A stretch of DNA of 64,000 nucleotides from assembly GCA_023634235.1 (NCBI GenBank), contig JAMKCF010000072.1, positions 186,001 through 250,000 on the forward strand. The letters are read 5' to 3'. The translations under genes were made by a program, and so were the position numbers. The DNA comes from Pisaster brevispinus. Lineage: Eukaryota > Echinodermata > Asteroidea > Forcipulatida > Asteriidae. The notes beneath the pieces are model-generated. The model made no database searches. It was not told where the DNA came from and worked only from the letters and a program-made list of their open reading frames with translations. Position 1 is the stretch's first letter. Each line of letters starts with the position of its first letter. Below, one piece after another: positions 15,001 through 30,000 of the stretch.

Positions 15001-18000
15001 GTGGTTACACCAGCTGTTGTGGTGACATCTGCAGTTGTGGTAGCCTCAGCTATTGTAGTTACATCTGCAGTTGTTGAAGCCTCAACTGTTATAGTGACGT
15101 CTGCAGTAGTGGCAGCTTCAGCTGGTGTAGTTAGATCTACAGTTTTAGTTACATCTGCAGTTGTGGTTACATCTGCAATTGTGGTAGCCTCAGCTGTTGT
15201 AGTTAGATTTACAGTTGTAGTTACAGCTGCAGTTGTGGGTACACCAGCTGTTGTAATATCTGCCTTTTTGGTAGCCTCTGCTGTTGCAGTTACTTCTGCA
15301 GTTGTGTTAGCTTCAGCTTTTGTAGTTACATCTGCAATTGTGGTAGCTCCAGTTGTGGTAGTTACATCTGAAGTTGTGGTTACACCAGCTTTTGTGGCAA
15401 CATCTGCAGTTGTGGTAGCCTCAGCTGTTGTAGTTACATCTGCAGTTGTGCTAGCTTCAGTTGTTGTAGTTACATCTGCAGTTGTGGTTGCTCCAGTTGT
15501 GGTAGTTACATCTGAAGTTGCGGTTACACCAGGTCTTGTGGTAACATCTGCAGTTGTTGTAGCCTCACCTGTTGTAGTTACATCTGCAGTTGTGCTAGCT
15601 TCAGCTGTTGTAGTTACATCTACTATGGTGGTAGCTTCAGGTGTTGTTGTTACATCAGCAGTTGTAGTTCTATCGGCAGTTGTGGTTAAACCAGCTGTTT
15701 TGGTAACCTGAGCAGTTGTAGTTACATCTGCAGTTGGTGTAACACCAGTTGTTGTAACTGCGGTGGCGGTAGCTTGCACGGTTGTTGTTACATCAGCCGT
15801 TGTGGTAGATTCAGCTGCTGTAGTTGCATCTGCAGTTGTTGTTGCTTCAGTTATGGTACTTGCATCTGCAGTTGTGGTAGCTTCAGCTGTGGTAGTTACA
15901 TCTGACGTTGTGGTTACACCAGTAGTTCTGGTAACATCTGCTGGTGTGAAAGCCTGAGCAGTTGTAGTTATATCTGCAGTTTTTGTTATGCCAGGTGTGT
16001 TAGTTACATCTGCAGTTGTTGTAGATTCGGCAGTTCTGGCGACATCCACAGTTGAAGTTTCGGCAGTTGTACTTACATCTGCTGTTGTGGTAGCTTGAGC
16101 TGTTGTACTTATATCTGCTGTTGTGGTAGCCTTAACTGTCGTAATTACATTTGCAGTTTTGGTAGCTCGAGCTGTTGTAGTAACATGTGCAGTTGTGGTG
16201 GCTTCAGCTATTGTTGTTACTTCTGCAGTTATGATAGCCTCAGCTGTTGTAGTTACATCTGCTGTGGTGGTAGCTTCAGCTGTTGTAATTACATCTGCTG
16301 TTGTAATTACATCTGCAGTTCTGGCAGCTTCCGAAGTTGTTCTTGCGTCTGCTGGGGTGCCAGTTTGAGCTGATGTAGTTACATTTTCAGTTGTGGTAGC
16401 TCCAGTTGTGGTAGTTACATCTACAGTTGTAGCTACATCTGCAGTTGTGGTTACACCAGCTGTTGTGGTGACATCTGCAGTTGTGGTAGCCTCAGCTGGT
16501 GTAGTTACATCTGCAGTTGTGGTAGCTCCAGTTGTGGAAGTTACATCTGCAGTTGTGGTTACACCAGCTCTTGTGGTAACATCTGCAGTTGTGGTAGCTC
16601 CAGTTGTGGTAGTTACATCAGCAGTTGTGGTTACACCAGCTCTTGTGCTAACATCTGCAGTTGTTGTAGCCTCAGCTGTTGTAAAGACATCTGAAGTTGA
16701 GGTAGCTTCAGCTGTTGTGGTTACATCTGCTATGGTGGTAGCTTCAGCTGTTGTAATTACATCTGCTGTTGTAATTACATCTGCAGTTCTGGCAGCTTCC
16801 GAAGTTGTTGTTACGTCTGCTGGGGTGCCAGTTTGAGCTGATTTAGTTCTATTTGCAGTTGTTGTAGCTTCAGCTGTGGTAGTGACAACTGCCGTTGTGG
16901 TTACACCAGCAGTTTTGGTAACATCTGCAGTTGTGGTAGCTTCAAGTGAGGAAGTGACATCTGCAGTTGTGCTAGCTTCAGCCGTTGTATTGTCCATTGC
17001 AGTTGTGGTAGCTTCAGCTGTTGTAGTTACACCTGCAGTTTTGGCAGCTGTGGTAGTTACATCTTCAATTATAGTTACATCTGCAGTTGTAGTTACATCT
17101 GCAGTTGAGGTTACACCAGCTGTTGTAGTATCATCCGCAGTTGTTGTTAATTCAGCTGTTGTAGTAAAATCTACAGTTGTGGTTACACCAGCTGTTGTGG
17201 TAACATCTGCCGTTGTGGTAGCCTCAGCTGTTGTAGTTATATCTGCAGTTGTGGCAGCTTCAGATGTTGTAATAAAATCTGCAGTTGTTGTAGCTGCAGC
17301 TGTTGTAGTTACATCTGCAGTTGTGGTAGCTTCAACTTTTGTAGTTACATCTATAGTTGTAGATACATCTGCAGTTGTGGTTACACGAGATGTTGTGGTT
17401 GCATCTGCAGTTGTGGTAGCCTCATCTGTTGTAGTTACATCTACAGTTGAAAGTACATCTGCAATTGTGGATACACCAGCTGGTGTGGTAACATCCGCAG
17501 TTGTAGTTACATCTGCAGTTGTGATTACACCAGCTGTTGCGGTAACATCTCCAGTTGTGGTAGCACCATCGGTTGTAGTTACATCTGCAGTTGTGATAGC
17601 TTCAGCTTTTGTAGTTACATCTGCAGTCGTTGTAGCTTCAGCTGTTGTAGTTAGATCTACAGTGCTAGCTTCAGCTGTTGTAGTTACATCTGCAGTTGTG
17701 GTAGCACCAGTTGTGGTAGTTACATCTGCTGTTGTGGTTACATCTGCAGTTGTGGTAACATCTGCAGTTGAGGGTACACCAGCTGATGTGGTAACATCTG
17801 CCGTTGCGGTAGCCTCAGCTATTGTTGTTACATCTACAGCTGTGCTAGCTTCAGCTGTTGTAGTTACATCTGCAGTTGAGGTAGCTCCAGTTGTGGTAGT
17901 TACATCTGAAGTTGTGGTTGCACCATCTCTTGTGGTAACATCTGCAAATGTGGTAGCCTCAGCTGTTGTAGTTACATCTGCAGTTGTGCTAGCTTTAGCT

Positions 18001-21000
18001 GTTGTAGTTACATCTGCAGTTGAGGTAGCTCCAGTTGTGGTAGTTACATCTGAAGTTGTGGTTGCACCATCTCTTGTGGTAACATCTGCAAATGTGGTAG
18101 CCTCAGCTGTTGTAGTTACATCTGCAGTTGTGCTAGCTTTAGCTGTTGTAGTTACATCTGCAGTTGTGGTAGCTCCAGTTGTGGTAATTACATCAGCAGT
18201 TGTGGTTACACCAGCTCTAGTGCTAACATCTGCAGTTGTGGTAGCCTCAGCTGTTGTAGTTTCATCTGCAGTTGATGTAGCTTCAGCTTTTGAAGTTACC
18301 TCTGCAGTTGCAGTTACATCTACAGTTGTGATTACACCAGCTGTTGTGGTAGCATCTGCTGTTGTGGTTACACCAGCTGTTTTGTTAACATCTGCAGTTG
18401 TGGTAGCCTCAGCTGTTGTAGTTACATCTGCAGTTGCGCTAGCTTCAGCTGTTGTAGTTACAACTGCAGTTGCGGTAGCTCCAGTTGTGGTAGTTACATC
18501 TGCAGTGGTGGTTACACCAGCTCTTGTGGTAACATCTGCAGTTGTGGTAGCTACAGTTATGGTAGTTACATCAGCAGTTGTGGTTACACCAGCTCTTGTG
18601 GTAACGTCTGCAGTTGTGGTAGCCTCAGCAAGTGTAGTTACATCTGCAGTTGCTGTAGCTTCAGCTTTTGAAGTTACATCTGCTGTTGTAGTTACATCTA
18701 CAGTTGTGATTACACCAGCTGTTGTGGTTGCATCTGCTGTTCTGGTAGCTTCATCTGTTGTAGTTATATCTGCAGGTTTTGAAGCTGCAGCTGTTGTAGT
18801 TACATCTGCAGTTGTGGAAACTTCAGCTTTTGTAGTTTCATCTACAGTTGTAGCTACATCTGCAGTTGTGGTTACACCAGCTGTTGTGGTGACATCTGCA
18901 GTTGTGGTAGCCTCAGCTATTGTAGTTACATCTGCAGTTGTTGAAGCCTCAACTGTTGTAGTCACCTCTGAAGTAGTGGTAGCTTCAGCTGGTGTAGTTA
19001 GATCTACAATTGTAGTTACATCTGCAGTTTTAGTTACATCTGCAATTGTGGTAGCCTCAGCTGTTGTGGTAGCTCGAGTTGTGGTAGTTACATCTGCACT
19101 TGTGGTAGCCTCAGCTATTGTAGTTACATCTGCAGTTGTGGTAGGTTCAGCGGTCGTTGTTACATCTGCAGTTGTCGTTACACCTGCAGTTGTGGTTATA
19201 TCTGTAGTGACATCTGCAGTTGTTGTAGCTTCCGCAGTTGTGGTGAAATCCACAGTTTTTGTAGTTTCGACAGTTGTACTTATATCTGCAGTTGTACTAG
19301 CTTCAGCTGTTGTAGTTACATCTGCAGTCGTTGTAGCCTCAACTGTTGTAGTCACTTCTGTAGTAGTGGTAGCTTCAGCTGGTGTAGCTAGATCTACAGT
19401 TTTAGTTACATCTGCAATTATGGTTACATCTGCAGTTGTGGTAGCTTCAGCTTGTGTAGTTACATCTACAGTTGTATTACCATCTGCAGTTGTGGGAACA
19501 CCAGCTGATGTGGTAACATCTGCAGTTGTGGTAGCCTCAGCTGTTGTTGTTACGTCTGCAGTTGTGCTAGCTTCAGCTGTTGTAGTTACATCTGCAGTTG
19601 TGGTACCTCCAGTTGTGGTAGTAACATCTGCAGTTCTGGTTATACCAACTCTTGTGGTAACATCTGCAGTTGTCGTAGCTCCAGTTGTGGAAGTTACATC
19701 TGCAATTGTGCTAGCTTCAGCTGTTGTAGTTAGATCTACAGTTGTAGGTACATCTGCAGTTGTAGTTACAACAGATGTTGTTGTAACATCTGCCGTTGTG
19801 GTAGCCTCAGCTGTTGTAGTTACTTCTGCAGTTGTGGTACCTCCAGTTGTGGTAGTTACATCTGCAGTTGTGGTTACACCAGCTCCTGTGGTAACATCTG
19901 CAGTTGTGGTAGCTCCAGTTGTGGTAGTTACATCTTCAGTTGTGGTTACACCAGCTCTTGTGGTAACATCTGCAGTTGTTGTAGCTTCAGCTTTTAAAGT
20001 TACATCTGAAGTTTTGGTTAAACTAGCTGTTGTGGTAACATCTGCAGTTGTGGTAACATCTGCAGTCGTGGTAGCCTCAGCTGTTTTAGTTAAATCTGCA
20101 GTTGTGCTAGCTTCAGCTGTTGTAGTTACATCTGCAGTTGTGGTAGCTTTAACTGTGGAAATTACATCTGCAGTTGTAGTTACATCTGCAATTGTGGTTA
20201 CAGCAGCTGTTGAGGTAATATCCGCAGTTATGGTAGCTTCAGCTTTTGTACTTACATCTGCAGTTGTTGTAGCTTCAGCTTTTAAAGTTACTTCTGAAGT
20301 TGTGGTTAAACCAGCTGTTGTGGTAACATCTGCAGTTGTGGTAGCCTCAGCTGTTGTTGTTACGTCTGCAGTTGTGCTAGCTTCAGCTGTTGTAGTTACA
20401 TCTGCAGTTGTGGTACCTCCAGTTGTGGTAGTAACATCTGCAGTTCTGGTTATACCAAGTCTTGTGGTAACATCTGCAGTTGTCGTAGCTCCAGTTGTGG
20501 AAGTTACATCTGCAATTGTGCTAGCTTCAGCTGTTGTAGTTAGATCTACAGTTGTAGGTACATCTGCAGTTGTAGTTACAACAGATGTTGTGGTAACATC
20601 TGCCGTTGTGGTAGCCTCAGCTGTTGTAGTTACTTCTGCAGTTGTGGTACCTCCAGTTGTGGTAGTTACATCTGCAGTTGTGGTTACACCAGCTCCTGTG
20701 GTAACATCTGCATTTGTGGTAGCTCCAGTTGTGGTAGTTACATCTTCAGTTGTGGTTACACCAGCTCTTGTGGTAACATCTGCAGTTGTGGTAACATCTG
20801 CAGTCGTGGTAGCCTCAGCTGTTTTAGTTACATCTGCAGTTGTGCTAGCTTCAGCTGTTGTAGTTACATCTGCAGTTGTGGTAGCTTTAACTGTGGAAAT
20901 TACATCTGCAGTTGTAGTTACATCTGCAATTGTGGTTACAGCAGCTGTTGAGGTAATATCCGCAGTTATGGTAGCTTCAGCTTTTGTACTTACATCTGCA

Positions 21001-24000
21001 GTTGTTGTAGCTTCAGCTTTTAAAGTTACATCTGAAGTTGTGGTTAAACCAGCTGTTGTGGTAACATCTGCAGTTGTGGTAGCCTCAGCTGTTGTAGTTA
21101 GATCAATAGTTGTAGTTACATCTGCAGTTGTAATTTCTTCTTCAGTTGTGGTTACATCAGCTGTTGTGGTAACACCTGCAGTTGTTGTATCCTCAGCTGT
21201 TGTAGTTACAACTGCAGTTATAGTAGCTTCAGCTGTTGTAAGTAAATCTGAAGTAGTGGTAGCTTCAGCTGTGGTAGTTACAACTTCGGTTGTAGTTACA
21301 TCTGCAATTGTGATTACACCAACTGTTCTGGTAATATCTGAAGTTGTGGTAGCTTCAGCTAATGTAGTTACATCTGAAGTTGTGGTAGCCTCAGCTATTG
21401 TAGTTACATCTGAAGTTGTAGTTTCATCTGCAGTTGTGGTAGCTTTAACTGTAGAAGTTATATCTGCAATTGTGGTTACACCGGCTGTTGTGGTAACATC
21501 TGCAGTTGTGGTAGCCTCAGCTGTTGTAAAAATTGTAATTACATTTTCAGTTGTGGTTACATCTTCAGTTGTGGTTACATCAGCTGTTGTGGTAACGTCT
21601 GCAGTTGAAGTAGCCTCAGCTGTTGTAGTTACATCTGCAGTTGTGGTTACATCTTCAGTGGTGGTTACAACAGCTGTTGTGGTAACGTCTGCAGTTGGAG
21701 TAGGCTCAGCTGTTGTAGTTACATCTGCAGTTGTGGTTACATCTGCAGTTGTGGTAGCTTCAGCTGTGGTAGTGACATCTTCAGTTGTGGTTACATCAGC
21801 TTTTGTGGTAACATCTGAAGTTGTGGTAGCTTCAGCTCTTGTAGTAATATCTTCAGTTGTGGTAACAGCTGCAGTTGTAGGATCTTCAGATGTTGTAGTT
21901 ACATCTGAAGTATTATTAGCTTCAGAAGTGGTAGTTACATCTGCAGTGGTAGTTACATCTGCAGTTGTGGTTACACCAGCTGTTGTGGTAATGTCTGCCG
22001 TTTTGGTAGCTTCAGCTGAGGTAGTTAAATCTGCAATAGTGGTAGCTTCAGCTGGTGTAGTTACATGTGCAGTTGTGGTAGCCTCAGCAATTGTAGTTGC
22101 ATCTTCAGTTGTGGTAGCTTCAGCTGTTGTAGTTACATCTGCAGTTGTAGTTACTTCTTCAGTGGTGGTTACAATAGCTGTTGTGGTAACATCCGCAGTT
22201 TTGGTAGCCTCAGCTGTTGTAGTTACATCTGCAGTTGTGGTAGCTTCAGCTCTTGTAGTTACATCTGAAGTAGTGGTAGCTTCAGCTTTGGTAGTTACAT
22301 CTTCGGTTGTAGTTACATCTGCAGTTGTGGTTGCACCGGCTGTTGTGGTAACATATGCAGTTGTGGTAGCCTCAGCTGTTGTAGTTACATCTGAAGTTGT
22401 AGTTACATCTGCTGTTGTGGTAGCTTTAACTGTGGTAGTTATATCTGCAGTTGTAGTTACATCTGCAATTGTGGTTACACCAGCTGTTGTGGTAACATAT
22501 GCAGTTGTGGTAGCCTCAGCTGTTGTAGTTAGATCTACAGTTGTAGTTACATTTGCAGTTGTGGTTACATCTTCAGTTGTGGTTACATCAGCTCTTGTGG
22601 TTACATCTGCAGTTGTGGTAGCCTCAGCTGTTGTAGTTATTTCTGCAGTTGTGGTAGCTCCAGTTGTGGTAGTTACATCTTCAGTTGTGGTTACACCAAC
22701 TCTTGTGGTAACATCTGCAGTTGTGGTAGCCTCAGCTGTTGTAGTAACATTTGCAGTTGTTGTAGCTTCAGCTTTTAAAGTTACATCTGAAGTTGTGGTT
22801 AAACCAGCTGTGGTGGTTACATCTGCAGTAGTGGTAACATCTGCAGTCGTGGTAGCCTCAGCTGTTTTAGTTACATCTGCAGTTGTGCTAGCTTCAGCTG
22901 TTGTAGTTACATCTGCAGTTGTGATAGCTTCAGCTGTGGTAGTTATAACTTCGGTTGTAGTTACATCTGCAGTTGTGATTACACCAGCTGTTCTGGTAAT
23001 ATCTGAAGTTGTGGTATCTTCAGTTGTGGTAGTTACATCTTTAGTTGTGGTTACATCAGCTGTTGTGGTAACATCTGCAGTTGTGGTAGTCTCATCTGTT
23101 GTAGTTACAACTGCAGTTGTAGTAGCTTCAGCTGTTGTAGTTAAATGTGAAGTAGAGGTCGCTTCAGCTGTGGTAGTTACAACTTCGGTTGTAGTTACAT
23201 CTGCAGTTGTGATTACACCAGCTGTTCTAGTTTCATCTGAAGTTGTTGTAGCTTCAGCTCTTATAGTAAGATCTTCAGTTGTGGTAACATCTGCAGTTGT
23301 GGTAGCCTCAGCTGTTTTAGTTACAGCTGAAGTTGTAGTAGCTTCAGATGTTGTAGTTACATCTAAAGTAGTGTTAGCTTCAGATGAGGTAGTTACATCT
23401 GCAGTTGTAGTTACATCTGCAGTTGTGGTTACACCAGCTGTTGTGGTAATATCTGCCGTTTTCGTAGCTTCAGCTGAGGTAGTTAAATCTGCAATAGTGG
23501 TAGCTTCAGCTTGTGTAGTTTTATCTTCAGTTGTGGTAGCTTCAGCTGTGGTAGTTACATCTTCAGTTGTAGTTACTTCTTTAGTTGTAGTTACAACAGC
23601 AGTTGTGGTAATATCTGCAGTTGTAGTAGCTTCAGCTGTTGTAGTTACATCTGCAGTTGTTGTTAGATCTACAGTTGTAGTTACATCTGCAGTCGAGGTT
23701 TCATCTTCAGTTGTGATTACATCAGCTGTTGTGATAACATCTGCAGTTTTGGTAGCCTCATCTGTTGTAGTTACAACTGCAGTTGTAGTAGCTTCAGCTG
23801 TTGTAGTTAAATCTGAAAGAGTGGTAGTTTCAGTTGTGGTAGTAAAATCTTCGGTTGTAGTTACATCTGCAATTGTGGTTACACCAGCTGTTGTGGTAAG
23901 ATCTGCAGTTGTGGTAGCCTCAGCTGTTATAGTTAAATCTGTAGTTGTGGAACCTTTAACTGTGGTAGTTACATCTGCAGTTGTAGTTACATCTGCAATG

Positions 24001-27000
24001 GTGGTTACACCAGCTGTTGAGGTAACATCCGCAGTTGTGGTAGCTTCGGCTTTTGAAGTTACATCCGCAGTTGTTGAAGTTTCAGGTGTTGTAGTTACAT
24101 CTGCAGTTGTTACATCTGCAATTGTGGTTACACCAGCTGTTGTGGTAACATCTGCAGTTGTGGTAGCCTCTGCTGTTGTAGTTACATCTGCAGTTGTGGT
24201 AGCTTCGGCTTTTGAAGTTACATCCGCAGTTGTTGAAGCTTCAGGTGTTGTAGTTACATTTGCAGTTGTTACATCTGCAATTTTGGTTACACCAGCTGTT
24301 GTGGTAACATCTGCAGTTGTGGTCGCCTCAGCTGGTGTAGTTAGATCTACAGTTTTAGTGACATCCGCAGTTGTGGTAACATCTGCAGTTGTGGTAGCTT
24401 CAGCTTGTGTAGTTACATCTACAGTTCTATTAACATCTGCAGTTGTGGTTACACCAGCTGTTGTGGTGACATCTCCAGTTGTGGTAGCTCCAGTTGTTGT
24501 AGTTACATCTGAAGTCGTGGTTACACCAGCTGTTGTGGTAACATCTGCAGTTGTGGTAGCCTCAGCTGTTGTAGTTACGTCAGCAGTTGTGGTAGCTCCA
24601 GTTCTGGTAGTTACATCTGCAGTTGTGGTTGTGATTATACCAGCTCTTGTGGTAACATCTGCAGTTGTCGTAGCTCCAGTTGTTGTAGTTACATCTGAAG
24701 TCGTGGTTACACCAGCTGTTGTGGTAACATCTGCAGTTGTGGTAGCCTCAGCTGTTGTAGTTACATCAGGTGTTGTGGTAGCTCCAGTTGTGGTATTTAC
24801 ATCTTCAGTTGTGGTTACACCAGCTCTTGTGGTAACATCTGCAGTTGTTGTAGCTTCAGCTTTTAAAGTTACATCTGAAGTTTTGGTTAAACCAGCTGTT
24901 GTGGTAACATCTGCAGTTGTGGTAACATCTGCAGTCGTGGTAGCCTCAGCTGTTGTAGTTATTTCTGCAGTTGTGGTACCTCCAGTAGTGGTAGTTACAT
25001 CTGCAGTTGTGGTTACACCAGCTCCTGTGGTAACATCTGCAGTTGTGGTAGCTCCAGTTGTGGTATTTACATCTTCAGTTGTGGTTACACCAGCTCTTGT
25101 GGTAACATCTGCAGTTGTTGTAGCTTCAGCTTTTAAAGTTACATCTGAAGTTTTGGTTAAACCAGCTGTTGTGGTAACATCTGCAGTTGTGGTAACATCT
25201 GCAGTCGTGGTAGCCTCAGCTGTTTTAGTTACATCTGCAGTTGTGCTAGCTTCAGATGTTGTGGTAACATCTGCAGTTGTGGTAGCCTCAGCTGTTGTAG
25301 TTACATCAGCAGTTGTGGTAGCTCCTTTTGTGGTAGTTATATCTGCAGTTGTGGAAACTTCAGCTTTTGTAGTTACATCTACAGTTGTAGCTACATCTGC
25401 ATTTGTGGTTATATCTGTAGTGACATCTGCAGTTGTAGATTCCGCAGTTGTGGTGACATCCACAGTTGTTTTAGTTTCGACAGTTGTACTTATATCTGCA
25501 GTTGTCTTAGCTTCAGCTGTTGTAGTTACATCTGCAGTCGTTGCAGCCTCAACTGTTGTAGTCACCTCTGTAGTAGTGGTAGCTTCAGCTGGTGTAGTTA
25601 GATCTACAGTTTTAGTTACATCTGCAATTATGGTTACATCTGCAGTTGTGGTAGCTTCAGCTTGTGTAGTTACATCTACAATTGTATTAACATCTGCAGT
25701 TGTGGGAACACCAGCTGTTGTGGTAACATCTGCAATTGTGGTAGCCTCAGCTGTTGTAGTTACATCTGCAGTTGTGCTAGCTTCAGCTGTTGTAGTTACA
25801 TCTGCAGTTGTGGTTACATCTTCAGTGGTGGTTACAACAGCTGTTGTGGTAACGTCTGCAGTTGGAGTAGGCTCAGCTGTTGTAGTTACATCTGCAGTTG
25901 TGGTTACATCTGCAGTTGTGGTAGCTTCAGCTGTGGTAGTGACATCTTCAGTTGTGGTTACATCAGTTTTTGTGGTAACATATGAAGTTGTGGTAGCTTC
26001 AGCTCTTGTAGTAATATCTTCAGTTGTGGTAACAGCTGCAGTTGTAGGATCTTCAGATGTTGTAGTTACATCTGAAGTATTATTAGCTTCAGAAGTGGTA
26101 GTTACATCTGCATTGGTAGTTACATCTGCAGTTGTGGTTACACCAGCTGTTGTGGTAATGTCTGCCGTTTTGGTAGCTTCAGCTGAGGTAGTTAAATCTG
26201 CAATAGTGGTAGCTTCAGCTGGTGTAGTTACATGTGCAGTTGTGGTAGCCTCAGCAATTGTAGTTGCATCTTCAGTTGTGGTAGCTTCAGCTGTTGTAGT
26301 TACATCTGCAGTTGTAGTTACTTCTTCAGTGGTGGTTACAATAGCTGTTGTGGTAACATCCGCAGTTTTGGTAGCCTCAGCTGTTGTAGTTACATCTGCA
26401 GTTGTGGTAGCTTCAGCTCTTGTAGTTACATCTGAAGTAGTGGTAGCTTCAGCTTTGGTAGTTACATCTTCGGTTGTAGTTACATCTGCAGTTGTGGTTG
26501 CACCGGCTGTTGTGGTAACATATGCAGTTGTGGTAGCCTCAGCTGTTGTAGTTACATCTGAAGTTGTAGTTACATCTGCTGTTGTGGTAGCTTTAACTGT
26601 GGTAGTTATATCTGCAGTTGTAGTTACATCTGCAATTGTGGTTACACCAGCTGTTGTGGTAACATATGCAGTTGTGGTAGCCTCAGCTGTTGTAGTTAGA
26701 TCTACAGTTGTAGTTACATTTGCAGTTGTGGTTACATCTTCAGTTGTGGTTACATCAGCTCTTGTGGTTACATCTGCAGTTGTGGTAGCCTCAGCTGTTG
26801 TAGTTATTTCTGCAGTTGTGGTAGCTCCAGTTGTGGTAGTTACATCTTCAGTTGTGGTTACACCAACTCTTGTGGTAACATCTGCAGTTGTGGTAGCCTC
26901 AGCTGTTGTAGTAACATTTGCAGTTGTTGTAGCTTCAGCTTTTAAAGTTACATCTGAAGTTGTGGTTAAACCAGCTGTGGTGGTTACATCTGCAGTAGTG

Positions 27001-30000
27001 GTAACATCTGCAGTCGTGGTAGCCTCAGCTGTTTTAGTTACATCTGCAGTTGTGCTAGCTTCAGCTGTTGTAGTTACATCTGCAGTTGTGATAGCTTCAG
27101 CTGTGGTAGTTATAACTTCGGTTGTAGTTACATCTGCAGTTGTGATTACACCAGCTGTTCTGGTAATATCTGAAGTTGTGGTATCTTCAGTTGTGGTAGT
27201 TACATCTTTAGTTGTGGTTACATCAGCTGTTGTGGTAACATCTTCACTTGTAGTTACTTCTTTAGTTGTAGTTACAACAGCAGTTGTGGTAATATCTGCA
27301 GTTGTAGTAGCTTCAGCTGTTGTAGTTACATCTGCAGTTGTTGTTAGATCTACAGTTGTAGTTACATCTGCAGTCGAGGTTTCATCTTCAGTTGTGATTA
27401 CATCAGCTGTTGTGGTAACATCTGCAGTTTTGGTAGCCTCATCTGTTGTAGTTACAACTGCAGTTGTAGTAGCTTCAGCTGTTGTAGTTAAATCTGAAAG
27501 AGTGGTAGTTTCAGTTGTGGTAGTAAAATCTTCGGTTGTAGTTACATCTGCAATTGTGGTTACACCAGCTGTTGTGGTAAGATCTGCAGTTGTGGTAGCC
27601 TCAGCTGTTATAGTTAAATCTGTAGTTGTGGAACCTTTAACTGTGGTAGTTACATCTGCAGTTGTAGTTACATCTGCAATGGTGGTTACACCAGCTGTTG
27701 AGGTAACATCCGCAGTTGTGGTAGCTTCGGCTTTTGAAGTTACATCCGCAGTTGTTGAAGTTTCAGGTGTTGTAGTTACATCTGCAGTTGTTACATCTGC
27801 AATTGTGGTTACACCAGCTGTTGTGGTAACATCTGCAGTTGTGGTAGCCTCTGCTGTTGTAGTTACATCTGCAGTTGTGGTAGCTTCGGCTTTTGAAGTT
27901 ACATCCGCAGTTGTTGAAGCTTCAGGTGTTGTAGTTACATTTGCAGTTGTTACATCTGCAATTTTGGTTACACCAGCTGTTGTGGTAACATCTGCAGTTG
28001 TGGTCGCCTCAGCTGGTGTAGTTAGATCTACAGTTTTAGTGACATCCGCAGTTGTGGTAACATCTGCAGTTGTGGTAGCTTCAGCTTGTGTAGTTACATC
28101 TACAGTTCTATTAACATCTGCAGTTGTGGTTACACCAGCTGTTGTGGTGACATCTCCAGTTGTGGTAGCTCCAGTTGTTGTAGTTACATCTGAAGTCGTG
28201 GTTACACCAGCTGTTGTGGTAACATCTGCAGTTGTGGTAGCCTCAGCTGTTGTAGTTACGTCAGCAGTTGTGGTAGCTCCAGTTCTGGTAGTTACATCTG
28301 CAGTTGTGGTTGTGATTATACTAGCTCTTGTGGTAACATCTGCAGTTGTCGTAGCTCCAGTTGTTGTAGTTACATCTGAAGTCGTGGTTACACCAGCTGT
28401 TGTGGTAACATCTGCAGTTGTGGTAGCCTCAGCTGTTGTAGTTACATCAGGTGTTGTGGTAGCTCCAGTTGTGGTATTTACATCTTCAGTTGTGGTTACA
28501 CCAGCTCTTGTGGTAACATCTGCAGTTGTTGTAGCTTCAGCTTTTAAAGTTACATCTGAAGTTTTGGTTAAACCAGCTGTTGTGGTAACATCTGCACTTG
28601 TGGTAACATCTGCAGTCGTGGTAGCCTCAGCTGTTGTAGTTATTTCTGCAGTTGTGGTACCTCCAGTAGTGGTAGTTACATCTGCAGTTGTGGTTACACC
28701 AGCTCCTGTGGTAACATCTGCAGTTGTGGTAGCTCCAGTTGTGGTATTTACATCTTCAGTTGTGGTTACACCAGCTCTTGTGGTAACATCTGCAGTTGTT
28801 GTAGCTTCAGCTTTTAAAGTTACATCTGAAGGTTTGGTTAAACCAGCTGTTGTGGTAACATCTGCAGTTGTGGTAACATCTGCAGTCGTGGTAGCCTCAG
28901 CTGTTTTAGTTACATCTGCAGTTGTGGTAGCTTCAGATGTTGTGGTAACATCTGCAGTTGTGGTAGCCTCAGCTGTTGTAGTTACATCAGCAGTTGTGGT
29001 AGCTCCTTTTGTGGTAGTTATATCTGCAGTTGTGGAAACTTCAGCTTTTGTAGTTACATCTACAGTTGTAGCTACATCTGCATTTGTGGTTATATCTGTA
29101 GTGACATCTGCAGTTGTAGATTCCGCAGTTGTGGTGACATCCACAGTTGTTTTAGTTTCGACAGTTGTACTTATATCTGCAGTTGTCTTAGCTTCAGCTG
29201 TTGTAGTTACATCTGCAGTCGTTGCAGCCTCAACTGTTGTAGTCACCTCTGTAGTAGTGGTAGCTTCAGCTGGTGTAGTTAGATCTACAGTTTTAGTTAC
29301 ATCTGCAATTATGGTTACATCTGCAGTTGTGGTAGCTTCAGCTTGTGTAGTTACATCTACAATTGTATTAACATCTGCAGTTGTGGGAACACCAGCTGTT
29401 GTGGTAACATCTGCAATTGTGGTAGCCTCAGCTGTTGTAGTTACATCTGCAGTTGTGCTAGCTTCAGCTGTTGTAGTTACATCTGCAGTTGTGGTTACAT
29501 CTTCAGTGGTGGTTACAACAGCTGTTGTGGTAACGTCTGCAGTTGGAGTAGGCTCAGCTGTTGTAGTTACATCTGCAGTTGTGGTTACATCTGCAGTTGT
29601 GGTAGCTTCAGCTGTGGTAGTGACATCTTCAGTTGTGGTTACATCAGCTTTTGTGGTAACATCTGAAGTTGTGGTAGCTTCAGCTCTTGTAGTAATATCT
29701 TCAGTTGTGGTAACAGCTGCAGTTGTAGGATCTTCAGATGTTGTAGTTACATCTGAAGTATTATTAGCTTCAGAAGTGGTAGTTACATCTGCAGTGGTAG
29801 TTACATCTGCAGTTGTGGTTACACCAGCTGTTGTGGTAATGTCTGCCGTTTTGGTAGCTTCAGCTGAGGTAGTTAAATCTGCAATAGTGGTAGCTTCAGC
29901 TGGTGTAGTTACATGTGCAGTTGTGGTAGCCTCAGCAATTGTAGTTGCATCTTCAGTTGTCGTAGCTCCAGTTGTTGTAGTTACATCTGAAGTCGTGGTT

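Larger units (their letters stand above)
1..15700. repeat. Zone A: mosaic of older higher-order variants
   Basis: This zone shares marker units not typical of the centre: GTGGGTACACCACCTG (for example about 2257, 3870, 5212, 6272, 6812, 8372, 9061, 12051), GTTAGATCTACAGTTTTAG, GCTAGCTTCGGCTG and GTGACGTCTGCAGTAG. The markers recur in shuffled order and at irregular distances, so it reads as a mosaic of repeated partial duplications rather than one clean period. It contains the 684-bp and 1,836-bp tandem duplications listed separately. Confidence 0.75.
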
